Source: an uncultured Candidatus Saccharibacteria bacterium
GTDB lineage: Bacteria; Patescibacteriota; Saccharimonadia; Saccharimonadales; Saccharimonadaceae
Assembly (NCBI GenBank): GCA_947168825.1
Contig: CAMVNH010000002.1
Location: 94,457 to 158,456 of the forward strand
Reading direction: 5' to 3'
DNA: 64,000 nucleotides
Shown piece after piece: positions 47,135 to 55,942 of the stretch. Under the pieces are notes generated by a model that was given only the letters and a program-made list of their open reading frames with translations, had not been told where the DNA came from and searched no databases. Numbering within the stretch: the first letter of the stretch is position 1; every line of letters starts with the position of its first letter. Both the position numbers and the translations under genes were made by a program.

Positions 47135-47401
47135 ATGATTACTAAAGAGAATAAACAGAAGGCGATTGCTAAGCTTGCGCGTAGCAAAAACGATGTTGGA
47201 TCTCCAGAGGTCCAGGTTGCGATTCTCACCGAACGTATCAAGGAAGTGACGGAGCATGTCAAGCAGAACAAGCATGACTTTATGGCTCGTCGCGGTTTGA
47301 TGCAGATGGTAGGGAAGCGCAAGCGTCTTTTGAAGTACCTCGAGCGTACAGACTTTGAGAAATACAAAGATACTGTCGCGAAATGTGGTCTTCGCAAATA
47401 A
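47135..47401 (+). CDS. rpsO: 30S ribosomal protein S15 (uS15)
   Basis: KARSKNDVGSPEVQVAILTERIKEVTEHVKQNKHDFMARRGLMQMVGKRKRLLKYLE. Confidence 0.96.
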   Translation: MITKENKQKAIAKLARSKNDVGSPEVQVAILTERIKEVTEHVKQNKHDFMARRGLMQMVGKRKRLLKYLERTDFEKYKDTVAKCGLRK

Positions 47402-47455
47402 GCCCTTCGACATCGGCTCGGTCGCGAATCGTGTTCCGACTTGGTCGCATGAAAA

Positions 47456-47480
47456 AAGCCCCTTTTACGAGGGGCTTTTT
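47456..47480. terminator. Intrinsic terminator between rpsO and the convergent RelA/SpoT gene
   Basis: AAGCCCC-TTTTACG-AGGGGCTTTTT. Confidence 0.85.
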
Positions 47481-48109
47481 AAGGTGCTAAGAGTAGTTGA
47501 CATTCCGTCGCGGAGTTCCATGATTTTCTTGTCGAATTCGATAAGGAAATCGGCAGCCTCTTTGAACATGTCCTGCATTTCGGGTGTTTGTGAGCTACCC
47601 TTGTATTGCAGAAGGTGTTCGCGCTTTGCCCAGAGATTCATGGCACCGGTGCGAATTTGGATTTCTACCGGAATAAGTTTGGACTTGCCAGCGTAGATCA
47701 TGATTAGGGCTGTAAGATGTAGGCTTTGGTAGCCGTTTTCCTTTGGCTTTTCCACGTAGTCTTTTACGCAGGCGATATTAAAATCGCGCTGTTTGGAGAT
47801 CTCATCCGCAATGTCGTAGATATTATCCACGAATGGGGTGATGATTCGAATACCAGCCACATCCTTGACATTCTCCTTGATCGAATCAATGCTTAGTTCG
47901 TATCCACGCACTTCGCATTTCCTTACGACGCTTTCAAATGTCTTGATCCGACCTTTCATAGATTCGAAAGGATCGTATAACTCTTCTTCTACGTTGATCT
48001 GTTCCTGCAGATTCTCAAGCTGTGCTTTCATCAAGCGCAGTGCGAAGCTGCACTCTTTTGCGTATTCCTCATACTCTTCTCTTAATTTTTCCATGTCCAT
48101 ATATTCCAC
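47465..48109 (-). CDS. Small alarmone synthetase-like RelA/SpoT domain protein
   Basis: VAGIRIITPFVDNIYDIADEISKQRDFNIACVKDYVEKPKENGYQSLHLTA...VEIQIRTGAMNLWAKREHLLQYK. Confidence 0.92.
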   Translation of the reverse strand: MEYMDMEKLREEYEEYAKECSFALRLMKAQLENLQEQINVEEELYDPFESMKGRIKTFESVVRKCEVRGYELSIDSIKENVKDVAGIRIITPFVDNIYDIADEISKQRDFNIACVKDYVEKPKENGYQSLHLTALIMIYAGKSKLIPVEIQIRTGAMNLWAKREHLLQYKGSSQTPEMQDMFKEAADFLIEFDKKIMELRDGMSTTLSTLKSPS

Positions 48110-48267
48110 CTCCTATATATGTTTGGACAACAGGAAACCATGAGCAGTATGCTCATCTTGTCTATTATAGCATACTTTGACGAAAAAGTCAATATTTGTT
48201 ATAATAAATATAACACAAATAACAGGGAAGACGGCAGATATGTGTGCTTAACTGAGGTTGAGAACAG

Positions 48268-48294
48268 ATACCTGAAGTTTTCCCGGAAAGGTAT
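48268..48294 (+). promoter_or_regulatory. Leader hairpin immediately upstream of pnp start
   Basis: ATACCT-15nt-AGGTAT ending 5 nt before ATG, enclosing AAAGG SD-like sequence. Confidence 0.4.
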
Positions 48295-48299
48295 TTTTC

Positions 48300-50489
48300 A
48301 TGGAAATTATTAACCCGATGGGGAAGAAAACAACTAGTGTGGCAACAGAATGGTGCGGACGTGAGCTATCACTAGAGGTGAACCGAGTTGGTTTCCGGAC
48401 GACTTCTTCGGTGCTGGTACGCTATGGTGATACCGTGGTGCTTGGTTCGGTGGTGGTCGGAAACAAGCCGGTGGTGCAGGATTTCTTCCCGCTATCGATC
48501 GATTATGAAGAAAAATTTTATGCGGCGGGACGGATTCCGGGTTCGCGGTTTATTAAGCGTGAAGGGAAACCTTCAGATAATGCAGTGCTTGTAGGACGTT
48601 TGATCGACCGTCCGATTCGTCCGTTGTTTCCAAAGGGTTATCGCCAGGAAGTACAGGTCGTGACGACAGTGCTTTCGATGGACCCAGATTTTCGTCCGGA
48701 TTGTGTGGCGATGGTGGCAGCTTCGGCAGCTTTGATGAACGCGGGCGTGCCGTTTGATGGACCGGTTGCGGGGGTGCGTATCGGGCGCGTGAATGGGGAG
48801 TTTAAGGCGTTCTTGACCGCTGAGGAGCGGGAGGCTTCGGACCTTGACCTCGTGGTAGCATGCCGCAATGGTAAGGTGATGATGGTTGAGGCTGGCGCGA
48901 AAGAAGTGCCGGAAGAGGTGATTATCGAGGCGATGCGCTGGGCGGTAGAGAACACAAAGCCGGCGTTAGAGCTCCAAGAACAGTTGAGAGAAGTGGTGAA
49001 GCCGGTGGAACAGGAATATGAATTAGTCTTGCCGGATGAGTCAATTCAAGAAAAGGTGGACGCTTGGACCGCTAAGCATTTTGGTGCGCACGGTGAAAAT
49101 GTGCGTGGAAATGTGATGGAGCGGGCAAAGATTTGTGAAGAGATGATGGCCGAGATGGATAAGGAGTTTGCTGAGGAGCTCGGTGAGGGGGAGACTCCAG
49201 AGGAGAAGACCGCAGATTATGACGAGCGTTTGAAGGCAGAATATGACGAGGCGTTTACGCTGTCCTTGCACAAAGAGGTGCGGCGATCAATCGTGGAAGA
49301 TGGGGTGCGTCCGGATGGACGTGCACTTACCGAGGTAAGACCTTTGTCATCGCAGGTTTCGATTTTGCCACGAACACATGGTTCTTCGCTGTTTACGCGT
49401 GGTGTAACACAGGCAATGAATATCGTGACATTGGCGCCACTATCGTTCTCGCAGTTGATTGACACGATGGAAGTAGAAGATGGAACGCGTCGTTACATGC
49501 ACTTCTATAATGCGCCGTCTTATACGGTTGGTGAGACTGGTCGTCTTGGTTCGCCAGGGCGCCGCGAAGTGGGACATGGTTATCTTGCGGAGAGAGCGCT
49601 GTCGGCGGTGTTGCCTTCGGAAGAAGATTTTCCATACGCGATTCGTTCGGTGACCGAGATTATGTCGCAGAATGGTTCGACTTCGATGGCGGCGACTTGT
49701 TCTTCGTGTCTCGCGCTCATGGATGCGGGCGTGCCTTTGAAGCGTCCAGTTTCTGGCGTAGCGATGGGGCTAATGATGGATGTGCCGAAGGGTACGGAAA
49801 TCACTGCGGCTGATGTTGATAAGGCTTATACACTAACTGACCTGATGGATGCGGAAGATTTTGCTGGCGATATGGACTTTAAGGTGACCGGTACAACCGA
49901 GGGTGTGACGGCACTACAAATGGATATGAAGGTGCATGGTTTGCCGGTAGATGTGCTTGAGAAGGCGATTAAACAGTCGCACGAAGGTCGAATGTTTATT
50001 CTAAATCATATGCTTTCGGTGATTTCTGGCCCACGCGACAAGATTTCTTCGCTTGCGCCACAAATTGAAAAAGTGAAGATTAATCCGGATAAAATCGGTG
50101 CAGTCATCGGTAAAGGTGGAGAGATGATTAATAAAATCACGACCGAGACGGGTGCGCAGGTAGATATTTCGGATGACGGGCTGGTGACGATTGCGGGGAA
50201 CAACCCAGAAGGAATTGCGAAGGCGGTTGAGTGGGTTAAGAGCCTGACCGAAGAGCCGGAAGTAGGGAAGATTTATACCGGTAAAGTTGTGTCGATTAAG
50301 GACTTTGGTGCGTTCGTGAATATTATGCCGGGGATTGATGGGATGTTACATGTTTCGCAGATTGCCGACAAGCGTGTCGAAAAAGTTAGCGATGTTCTTT
50401 CGGTTGGTCAAGAGGTGCGAGTGAAGCTAGTAGCAATCGATGACCGGGGTAAGCTTTCGCTTTCGATGAAGGGTGTCGACCAGAATTAA
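48300..50489 (+). CDS. pnp: Polyribonucleotide nucleotidyltransferase
   Basis: IPGSRFIKREGKPSDNAVLVGRLIDRPIRPLFPKGY; KH domain GAVIGKGGEMINKITTETGAQVDI; S1 domain. Confidence 0.98.
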   Translation: MEIINPMGKKTTSVATEWCGRELSLEVNRVGFRTTSSVLVRYGDTVVLGSVVVGNKPVVQDFFPLSIDYEEKFYAAGRIPGSRFIKREGKPSDNAVLVGRLIDRPIRPLFPKGYRQEVQVVTTVLSMDPDFRPDCVAMVAASAALMNAGVPFDGPVAGVRIGRVNGEFKAFLTAEEREASDLDLVVACRNGKVMMVEAGAKEVPEEVIIEAMRWAVENTKPALELQEQLREVVKPVEQEYELVLPDESIQEKVDAWTAKHFGAHGENVRGNVMERAKICEEMMAEMDKEFAEELGEGETPEEKTADYDERLKAEYDEAFTLSLHKEVRRSIVEDGVRPDGRALTEVRPLSSQVSILPRTHGSSLFTRGVTQAMNIVTLAPLSFSQLIDTMEVEDGTRRYMHFYNAPSYTVGETGRLGSPGRREVGHGYLAERALSAVLPSEEDFPYAIRSVTEIMSQNGSTSMAATCSSCLALMDAGVPLKRPVSGVAMGLMMDVPKGTEITAADVDKAYTLTDLMDAEDFAGDMDFKVTGTTEGVTALQMDMKVHGLPVDVLEKAIKQSHEGRMFILNHMLSVISGPRDKISSLAPQIEKVKINPDKIGAVIGKGGEMINKITTETGAQVDISDDGLVTIAGNNPEGIAKAVEWVKSLTEEPEVGKIYTGKVVSIKDFGAFVNIMPGIDGMLHVSQIADKRVEKVSDVLSVGQEVRVKLVAIDDRGKLSLSMKGVDQN

Positions 50490-50493
50490 GAAG

Positions 50494-50562
50494 CTACTGC
50501 TTGTAATTTTTTCAAAATTTGCTATATAATCGCTCTGTGTTGGCGCACTTTGGCGTTCAACA
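50494..50562 (+). repeat. Dispersed promoter/leader element copy 2
   Basis: TTGTAA 50501-50506, N18, TATAAT 50525-50530, then tgttggcgcactttggcgttcaaca leader; matches the reverse complement of 3656-3724. Confidence 0.85.
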
Positions 50563-50662
50563 AGATGAAATCTCTGGGTGGGAAACCACTTTCTGACTGC
50601 GAGGGGGTTTCATTGAACAGCTATTCTAGGTACGCTAGAAACCTCTAGAAAGGAGGAAGTCT

Positions 50663-50743
50663 ATGAGTTTGACTCTGAAATTATTTCGTCTCAGACTTAC
50701 GCTCACCCTTACTAAGGTGAAAGCCAAAAAATCTAGTCGCTAG
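50663..50743 (+). CDS. 26-aa basic peptide MSLTLKLFRLRLTLTLTKVKAKKSSR
   Basis: SD aaaggagg 7 nt upstream of ATG; below the ORF-track size cutoff. Confidence 0.5.
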   Translation: MSLTLKLFRLRLTLTLTKVKAKKSSR

Positions 50744-50758
50744 CAATAGCGACTAGAT
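50731..50758 (+). other. Perfect 12-bp hairpin with GCAA tetraloop spanning the sORF stop codon
   Basis: ATCTAGTCGCTA-GCAA-TAGCGACTAGAT. Confidence 0.9.
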
Positions 50759-50768
50759 ACCAACACAA

Positions 50769-50800
50769 AGACCAGGTTCCCTAGAGACTTGGTCTCTTTT
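50769..50800 (+). terminator. Intrinsic terminator
   Basis: AGACCAGGT-9nt-ACTTGGTCT then CTTTT. Confidence 0.7.
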
Positions 50801-50957
50801 ATATTCTTATTATATCAAACTTAAGCGATTTTGTCTAGGGGGTAGCTTCTTGCATCGATAATAAGAGTTAGGTATCAGGGGTTGATTTTTTTGCGGTTAT
50901 GGTATAAAATGAGGAAAATAAGTGAGGTTAAGAGCCTGGTGGGGGCGAAAGAAAATA

Positions 50958-53183
50958 ATGGCAAAAAAAAGAAAATCGACACGAAGGAAAAGTTCGAAAC
51001 GAACGACACGAGATGTGGCGCCGCAGCATGAGTTGCCGGGAGGTTTTTGGAGACAAGTTGGCGCAGTAGTAATGATAGCGCTCGCTGTAATGTTGGTGAT
51101 GACGTGGTTTGGTAGTGGAGGGAGCGCATTAAATACGGTCCATAAGACAGCGATGGATTTGATTGGATTTGCAGCGTATCTTGCGCCAGTGTTATTAGTT
51201 TATCTTGCGGTGATGATTTTTCGAAGCGATAATAATCGTTTGCCGGCTGTAATGTGGGTAGCGGCAATTTTGATGATTGTGTGGGGCGCAGGGATGGCTG
51301 GTATACCAACGATTGGGCAGAAAAATCCGACGGGGGGGATGCTTGGCGAATGGTTGAACGGATTTGTGACAGAGATTTTGGATCCGGGAGTGGCAGCATT
51401 TATATATATAGTGTTGATATTTATTACGGCTGTGTTTATTTTACAGATGAGCCCAGCTGCGGTCTTTAAGAAATTCTTTGCGATGTTTAAGACGACGAAG
51501 AAAGCGGAAGATGCAAAGAATGCGAAAGTGGCGCGCGAGGCGGAGAGCAAGGAGCCTATGGGTGGATTGAAAGTGAAGGTCGGGGGTGTGGCGGCAGAGG
51601 ATATCAAAAAGCAGTCGGCGTTTAAGATTCGGACCCCAGAAAAGAAGCCAGTAGCTCCATCTAATGAGCCACCAAAGGCGCTTGTATCAGTGAATGATCC
51701 AGATTGGAAAATGCCGCCGACTGATCTCTTGGAAAAGAAGGAATTACCGCCAGATTATGGCAATACACAACAGAACGCATATATTATCCAGTCTACGTTT
51801 AAGCAATTTGGGATTGACGTGGAGATGGATGGGGCGAATGTGGGTCCGAAGGTGACGCAGTATACAATGAAACCGCCGGCGGGTATGAGTTTGTCGAAGA
51901 TTTTGGGCCATGATAAGGAATTGGCACTTAATCTTGCAGTGGAGAGCGTGCGTATTGAAGCGCCGATTCCGGGGAAGAAGTTGGTTGGTGTGGAGATTCC
52001 GAACGTAAAGGCGGGACAGGTGAGATTGCGCTCAATCTTAGAGAGTGACGAGTGGAAGAAGTCGGAAGACAGGCTGTTGTTTGCGGTGGGGAAGGATATT
52101 TCTGGTAAGGTTGTGACGGCAAACTTGGCAAAGATGCCGCACCTTCTGATTGGTGGTACTACTGGTTCGGGTAAGTCGGTGATGATGAACACATTAATTA
52201 CATCGTTGTTGTATCGGAATGCGCCGAGTGATTTGAAGTTGATTTTAATTGACCCGAAGCAGGTGGAAATGTCGCTTTATGATGATATTCCGCACCTTTT
52301 GACCCCGATTATCACCGAGAGCGATAAGGCGGTGTCGGCGATGAAGTGGGCGGTGAACGAGATGGAGCGGCGTTATAGTTTGATGCGCGAGGAGCATGTG
52401 AAGACTATTATTGACTATAATAAGAAGATGGAAAAGGGTGAATCGTCTGAAGAGGATACGGGTGGCAAGATGCCATATATCGTGGTGATTGTGGATGAGA
52501 TGAGCGACATTATGATGGCGGCGGGGAAGGAACTTGAGCCGCCTATTGTGCGAATTGCGCAGAAGGGGCGAGCTGCGGGTATTCATCTGGTGCTTGCGAC
52601 ACAGAACCCGGTTGTGAAGGTTGTGACTGGTCTGATTAAGGCAAATGTGCCGGCGCGTCTTGCGTTTGCGGTACAGAACTTTACCGAATCTAACGTGATG
52701 CTCGGTATGGCGGGCGCGGAGAAGTTGCTCGGCGCGGGTGATATGTTGATGCTTACTACTGATATGATGGGGAAGCCACGTCGAGTGCAGGGCGCCTGGG
52801 TGTCGGATGATGAAGAGGAAAAAATTGTGGAGTTTTTGAAAGAGCAGCGGGCACCAGAATATAACGACGATGTGGTGTCGCAGATGGTGGGTTCGTTTGG
52901 CGATGGTGCGGTAGACGGTAACGCGATTGGAGGCCTGGGCCGAAAGTTTAATCCGCAAGATCCGTATGTGCGAAAAGCCGTGGAAATTTCGATTGCGAAT
53001 GGTTCGTTCTCGACTTCGGCGCTGCAGACGCAGCTTTCTAAGGGGCATGGGTTCGTATCTGGACTTGCAATGTGGCTTTTCGACATCGGAGTGATTGGTC
53101 CGAAGAACGGAAACAAGCCGCGCGAGGTTTTGATCTCTTCGCTAGAAGAGTTTGACGAGCACGCGGCCGGTTCCGCAGAATAG
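50958..53183 (+). CDS. ftsK: FtsK/SpoIIIE DNA translocase
   Basis: Four N-term TM helices; HLLIGGTTGSGKSVMMNTLI, LILIDPKQVEMSLYDDIPHLL, HLVLATQNPVVKVVTGLIKANVPARLAF; gamma domain. Confidence 0.97.
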   Translation: MAKKRKSTRRKSSKRTTRDVAPQHELPGGFWRQVGAVVMIALAVMLVMTWFGSGGSALNTVHKTAMDLIGFAAYLAPVLLVYLAVMIFRSDNNRLPAVMWVAAILMIVWGAGMAGIPTIGQKNPTGGMLGEWLNGFVTEILDPGVAAFIYIVLIFITAVFILQMSPAAVFKKFFAMFKTTKKAEDAKNAKVAREAESKEPMGGLKVKVGGVAAEDIKKQSAFKIRTPEKKPVAPSNEPPKALVSVNDPDWKMPPTDLLEKKELPPDYGNTQQNAYIIQSTFKQFGIDVEMDGANVGPKVTQYTMKPPAGMSLSKILGHDKELALNLAVESVRIEAPIPGKKLVGVEIPNVKAGQVRLRSILESDEWKKSEDRLLFAVGKDISGKVVTANLAKMPHLLIGGTTGSGKSVMMNTLITSLLYRNAPSDLKLILIDPKQVEMSLYDDIPHLLTPIITESDKAVSAMKWAVNEMERRYSLMREEHVKTIIDYNKKMEKGESSEEDTGGKMPYIVVIVDEMSDIMMAAGKELEPPIVRIAQKGRAAGIHLVLATQNPVVKVVTGLIKANVPARLAFAVQNFTESNVMLGMAGAEKLLGAGDMLMLTTDMMGKPRRVQGAWVSDDEEEKIVEFLKEQRAPEYNDDVVSQMVGSFGDGAVDGNAIGGLGRKFNPQDPYVRKAVEISIANGSFSTSALQTQLSKGHGFVSGLAMWLFDIGVIGPKNGNKPREVLISSLEEFDEHAAGSAE

Positions 53184-53426
53184 GAATATGTGCAGATTTT
53201 GATCTGCTGCCCGGTTTTCTGAGCACTCAAAAACAATAGAATTATGATTTATAAGGTGCTAGCCCAACGCGAACAGAAGTTAGTCGACGATAAAACTTTT
53301 GTTCGGGGTTTGTAAAAATTGTTTTTGAGAGGTGAGTGGAGGGATTTTAACGGTGAAGCTTCGCTAGTCCGATTTAAATAGCTTCGCGACATAGACGGTT
53401 TTTGGTCAAAATCCGACCACGCGCCC

Positions 53427-53463
53427 AGTATATAGCAAATTTTGAAATTTTTACAAGCACTAG
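53427..53463 (-). repeat. Dispersed promoter element copy 3
   Basis: Minus: TAGTGCTTGTAA-N18-TATACT. Confidence 0.75.
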
Positions 53464-53485
53464 TGTTTTAAGATAGAATCTTAAT

Positions 53486-53523
53486 GGTAGTGCTTGTAAT
53501 TTTTTTCTTTTTTGATATATAGT
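53486..53523 (+). repeat. Dispersed promoter element copy 4
   Basis: TAGTGCTTGTAA-N18-TATAGT, divergent from copy 3. Confidence 0.7.
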
Positions 53524-53720
53524 GGCGGACGGTGGGGTATGCTGACTGGAATGTTAGACGCAAAACTCTAAGCGTATGTGGGATAATATCAATTTAATTG
53601 GTTAGGGCGGGCAGGCTAAACGATGTAGTTGTTTTTCTGATAGGTTGGCGGAAAGCAGGGAAAGGACTTGCAGAAAACGTGAAACTAGGGTATAATGGTA
53701 GGGATATTAAATTATACTCA

Positions 53721-53744
53721 GTAGACGGGTGTAGCCGCGTCTGC
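53721..53744 (+). promoter_or_regulatory. Candidate S6:S18-binding leader (rpsF autoregulation)
   Basis: GTAGACG-GGTGTAGCCG-CGTCTGC stem with CCG next to the 3' strand, directly upstream of rpsF. Confidence 0.6.
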
Positions 53745-53766
53745 TTTAACCAAAGGAGTAAAAAAG

Positions 53767-54129
53767 ATGAAACAGTACGAACTTACTGTGATGATTCATC
53801 CAGATCTTGAGATGAATCTGCAACCAGCACTAGACAAAATCAGCAAATTGATTGAGTCTGTCGGTGGTAAGATTATCAAAGAAACGAATGAAGGCAAGAA
53901 GCGCATGGCTTACAAGATTGCAAAGCAAGAGTTTGCAGTCTACTATGCTTATGATTTGGAGCTTCCTAGCGATGCACCAGAAAAGTTAGAGCGTTCGCTT
54001 TCGATTGCGGATGAAGTAATTCGTCATCTGCTCGTATCTAAAGATGAGCGCAAAGAAAAGATGGCAGCTAAGCGCAAGGCGGCTGGTGTCGATGATGAAA
54101 AAGGGGTAAGTGAAGAGGAGGAGAAATAA
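53767..54129 (+). CDS. rpsF: 30S ribosomal protein S6 (bS6)
   Basis: YELTVMIHPDLEMNLQPALDKISKLIESVGGKIIKETNEGKKRMAYKI. Confidence 0.95.
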   Translation: MKQYELTVMIHPDLEMNLQPALDKISKLIESVGGKIIKETNEGKKRMAYKIAKQEFAVYYAYDLELPSDAPEKLERSLSIADEVIRHLLVSKDERKEKMAAKRKAAGVDDEKGVSEEEEK

Positions 54130-54130
54130 G

Positions 54131-54571
54131 GTGCGCGGTTTTTCTAAGGCAATTATTGCAGGCAACCTAACTCGTGATCCTGAACTTCGAACTACACCTG
54201 GTGGTGCGAATGTTTGTTCTTTTTCTATTGCAGTGAACCGAAACTACAGAGACGCTAGCGGCAATAATCAGGAATCGGTTTCGTTTATTGACTGTTCAGC
54301 TTGGGGGAAGCTTGGCGAAACGATTAGCCAGTACAAGAAAAAAGGTGATGGCATTCTAGTTTCTGGTCGGCTAGAACAGAGAAGTTGGGATGATAAAAGC
54401 ACTGGGCAAAAGCGTTCGAGAGTAGAAGTAGTGGTTGACGACTGCAACTTTATTGGCGAACGTGGTACAGCAGGCACTTCTGATTCGACGACGTCGACAG
54501 CGGTGGCTGATGTGGTTCCAGATGATGTGCCAACAGATGACGCAATTGATTTAAGTGAAGTACCATTCTAA
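54131..54571 (+). CDS. ssb: Single-stranded DNA-binding protein
   Basis: AIIAGNLTRDPELRTTPGGANVCSFSIAVNR; acidic tail DDAIDLSEVPF; GTG start. Confidence 0.96.
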   Translation: MRGFSKAIIAGNLTRDPELRTTPGGANVCSFSIAVNRNYRDASGNNQESVSFIDCSAWGKLGETISQYKKKGDGILVSGRLEQRSWDDKSTGQKRSRVEVVVDDCNFIGERGTAGTSDSTTSTAVADVVPDDVPTDDAIDLSEVPF

Positions 54572-54592
54572 TAAGGAAGAAAGGAAAGGAAT

Positions 54593-54790
54593 ATGCGCAG
54601 AATTAAAAATGATCCAAATCTGTATTTTGACTATAAAGATGTAAAAACTTTACAACGTTTTCTCGATCCGTATGGACGAATTGACCCAATTGCAAAGACT
54701 GGTCTTTCGACCAAACAGCAGCGCCAGCTTTCAGTGGCGGTGAAGCGTGCACGACATCTAGCATTACTCCCATTTGTGGCGGAGAACTAA
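54593..54790 (+). CDS. rpsR: 30S ribosomal protein S18 (bS18)
   Basis: [50 protein letters not shown]. Confidence 0.96.
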   Translation: MRRIKNDPNLYFDYKDVKTLQRFLDPYGRIDPIAKTGLSTKQQRQLSVAVKRARHLALLPFVAEN

Positions 54791-54791
54791 G

Positions 54792-55352
54792 ATGTACGGA
54801 CCAACAGATTTGAAGAAAAATGTGCTAATTACCTTAGACGGTCAGCCGTATAAGGTGATTGAGTATTCTCAGAAAGTAATGGGCCGAGGTGGCTCGATTG
54901 TGAACGTGAAAGTGAAGAACCTAATTACTGGGGCACTTCTTCCGAAGACTTTTAAGGGTCAGGAGAAAATTGAGCCGGCTGAGGTAACAACGAAAAAGGT
55001 TCAGTATCTTTATCGTGATGATGAGAAGTTTTATTTCATGGATCCAGCGACGTTTGAACAGTACGAGTTATCTGCTGATATGGTTGGTGATTCCGCTGAT
55101 TTCATGCGTGATGGTGATGAAATGGAAATTCAGTTCTATAATGGAACTGCTATTAACCTAGTATTACCGAAGAATATTTGGTTGAAGGTGACTTATACCG
55201 AAAACGCGGTGAAAGGTGATACATCGACTTCAATTACGAAGGATGCCACGCTTGAGACTGGTGTAGTAGTGAAAGTGCCAGCGTTTATCAAGGAGGGGGA
55301 CATTGTTTCTATCGACACGGAGACTTACGATTACCGTGAACGAAAGAAATAA
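54792..55352 (+). CDS. efp: Elongation factor P
   Basis: TDLKKNVLITLDGQPYKVIEYSQKVMGRGGSIVNVKVKNLITGALLPKTFKG. Confidence 0.95.
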   Translation: MYGPTDLKKNVLITLDGQPYKVIEYSQKVMGRGGSIVNVKVKNLITGALLPKTFKGQEKIEPAEVTTKKVQYLYRDDEKFYFMDPATFEQYELSADMVGDSADFMRDGDEMEIQFYNGTAINLVLPKNIWLKVTYTENAVKGDTSTSITKDATLETGVVVKVPAFIKEGDIVSIDTETYDYRERKK

Positions 55353-55902
55353 GACTCCGGTTTCGAGAGCAGAGAATAAGCTTGCAGGGGCGGTGCAGGC
55401 TTTTTCTTATGATTTTCGGGGAAAGACGGTGCTAGATATTGGGTCATCGACGGGGGGATTTACTGAGTATGCTCTGAGTCGGGGGGCTTTGAAGGTGGTT
55501 GCGGTGGAGAAGGGGACGAGGCAGATGAAGGCGCCGCTGAGGTTTGATCCGAGGGTGGAGCTACACGAGAAGACGGATATTTTTGAGTTTTCTGGGGTTT
55601 TTCCGGACGTAATTTTGGCGGACGTGTCATTTATTAGCCTAACAAAAGTGCTTATGTATGCTAAAATGAGGTTAGCACGTAGAGATACGGACTATCTTGT
55701 GATGTTGAAGCCACAGTTCGAGGCACGGGATTTTCAGCTAAATAGGGGGGTAGTGAAAAATGAGAAGGTGCGACGAGAAATTATTCGGCGATTTGAGGAA
55801 TGGTTGAAGCGAAATGGTTTTTTGGTGGTGAAAAAGCGGGACAATACGCTTGCTGGAAAAAATGGAAACTTGGAACGTTTTTATTGGTTAAAAACGGTGT
55901 AA
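55339..55902 (+). CDS. TlyA-like rRNA methyltransferase (no S4 domain)
   Basis: SRAENKLAGAVQAF...GKTVLDIGSSTGGFTEYALSRGALKVVAVEKG...ILADVSFISLTKVL...LVMLKPQFEA. Confidence 0.88.
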   Translation, partial: NERNKTPVSRAENKLAGAVQAFSYDFRGKTVLDIGSSTGGFTEYALSRGALKVVAVEKGTRQMKAPLRFDPRVELHEKTDIFEFSGVFPDVILADVSFISLTKVLMYAKMRLARRDTDYLVMLKPQFEARDFQLNRGVVKNEKVRREIIRRFEEWLKRNGFLVVKKRDNTLAGKNGNLERFYWLKTV

Positions 55903-55942
55903 ATTTGTTGACTATTGAGCTACTTATGCTTATAATATAGGT

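Larger units (their letters stand above)
50537..50800 (+). ncRNA. Structured orphan transcript with short ORF
   Basis: Promoter at 50501-50530; hairpins 50578-50589 (GTGG-GAAA-CCAC), 50624-50640, 50731-50758; terminator 50769-50795 + T tract. Confidence 0.55.

Noticed and set aside
52245-53236. Minus-strand ORFs opposite ftsK
   Set aside because: His/Arg-rich antisense shadow frames of a conserved gene.
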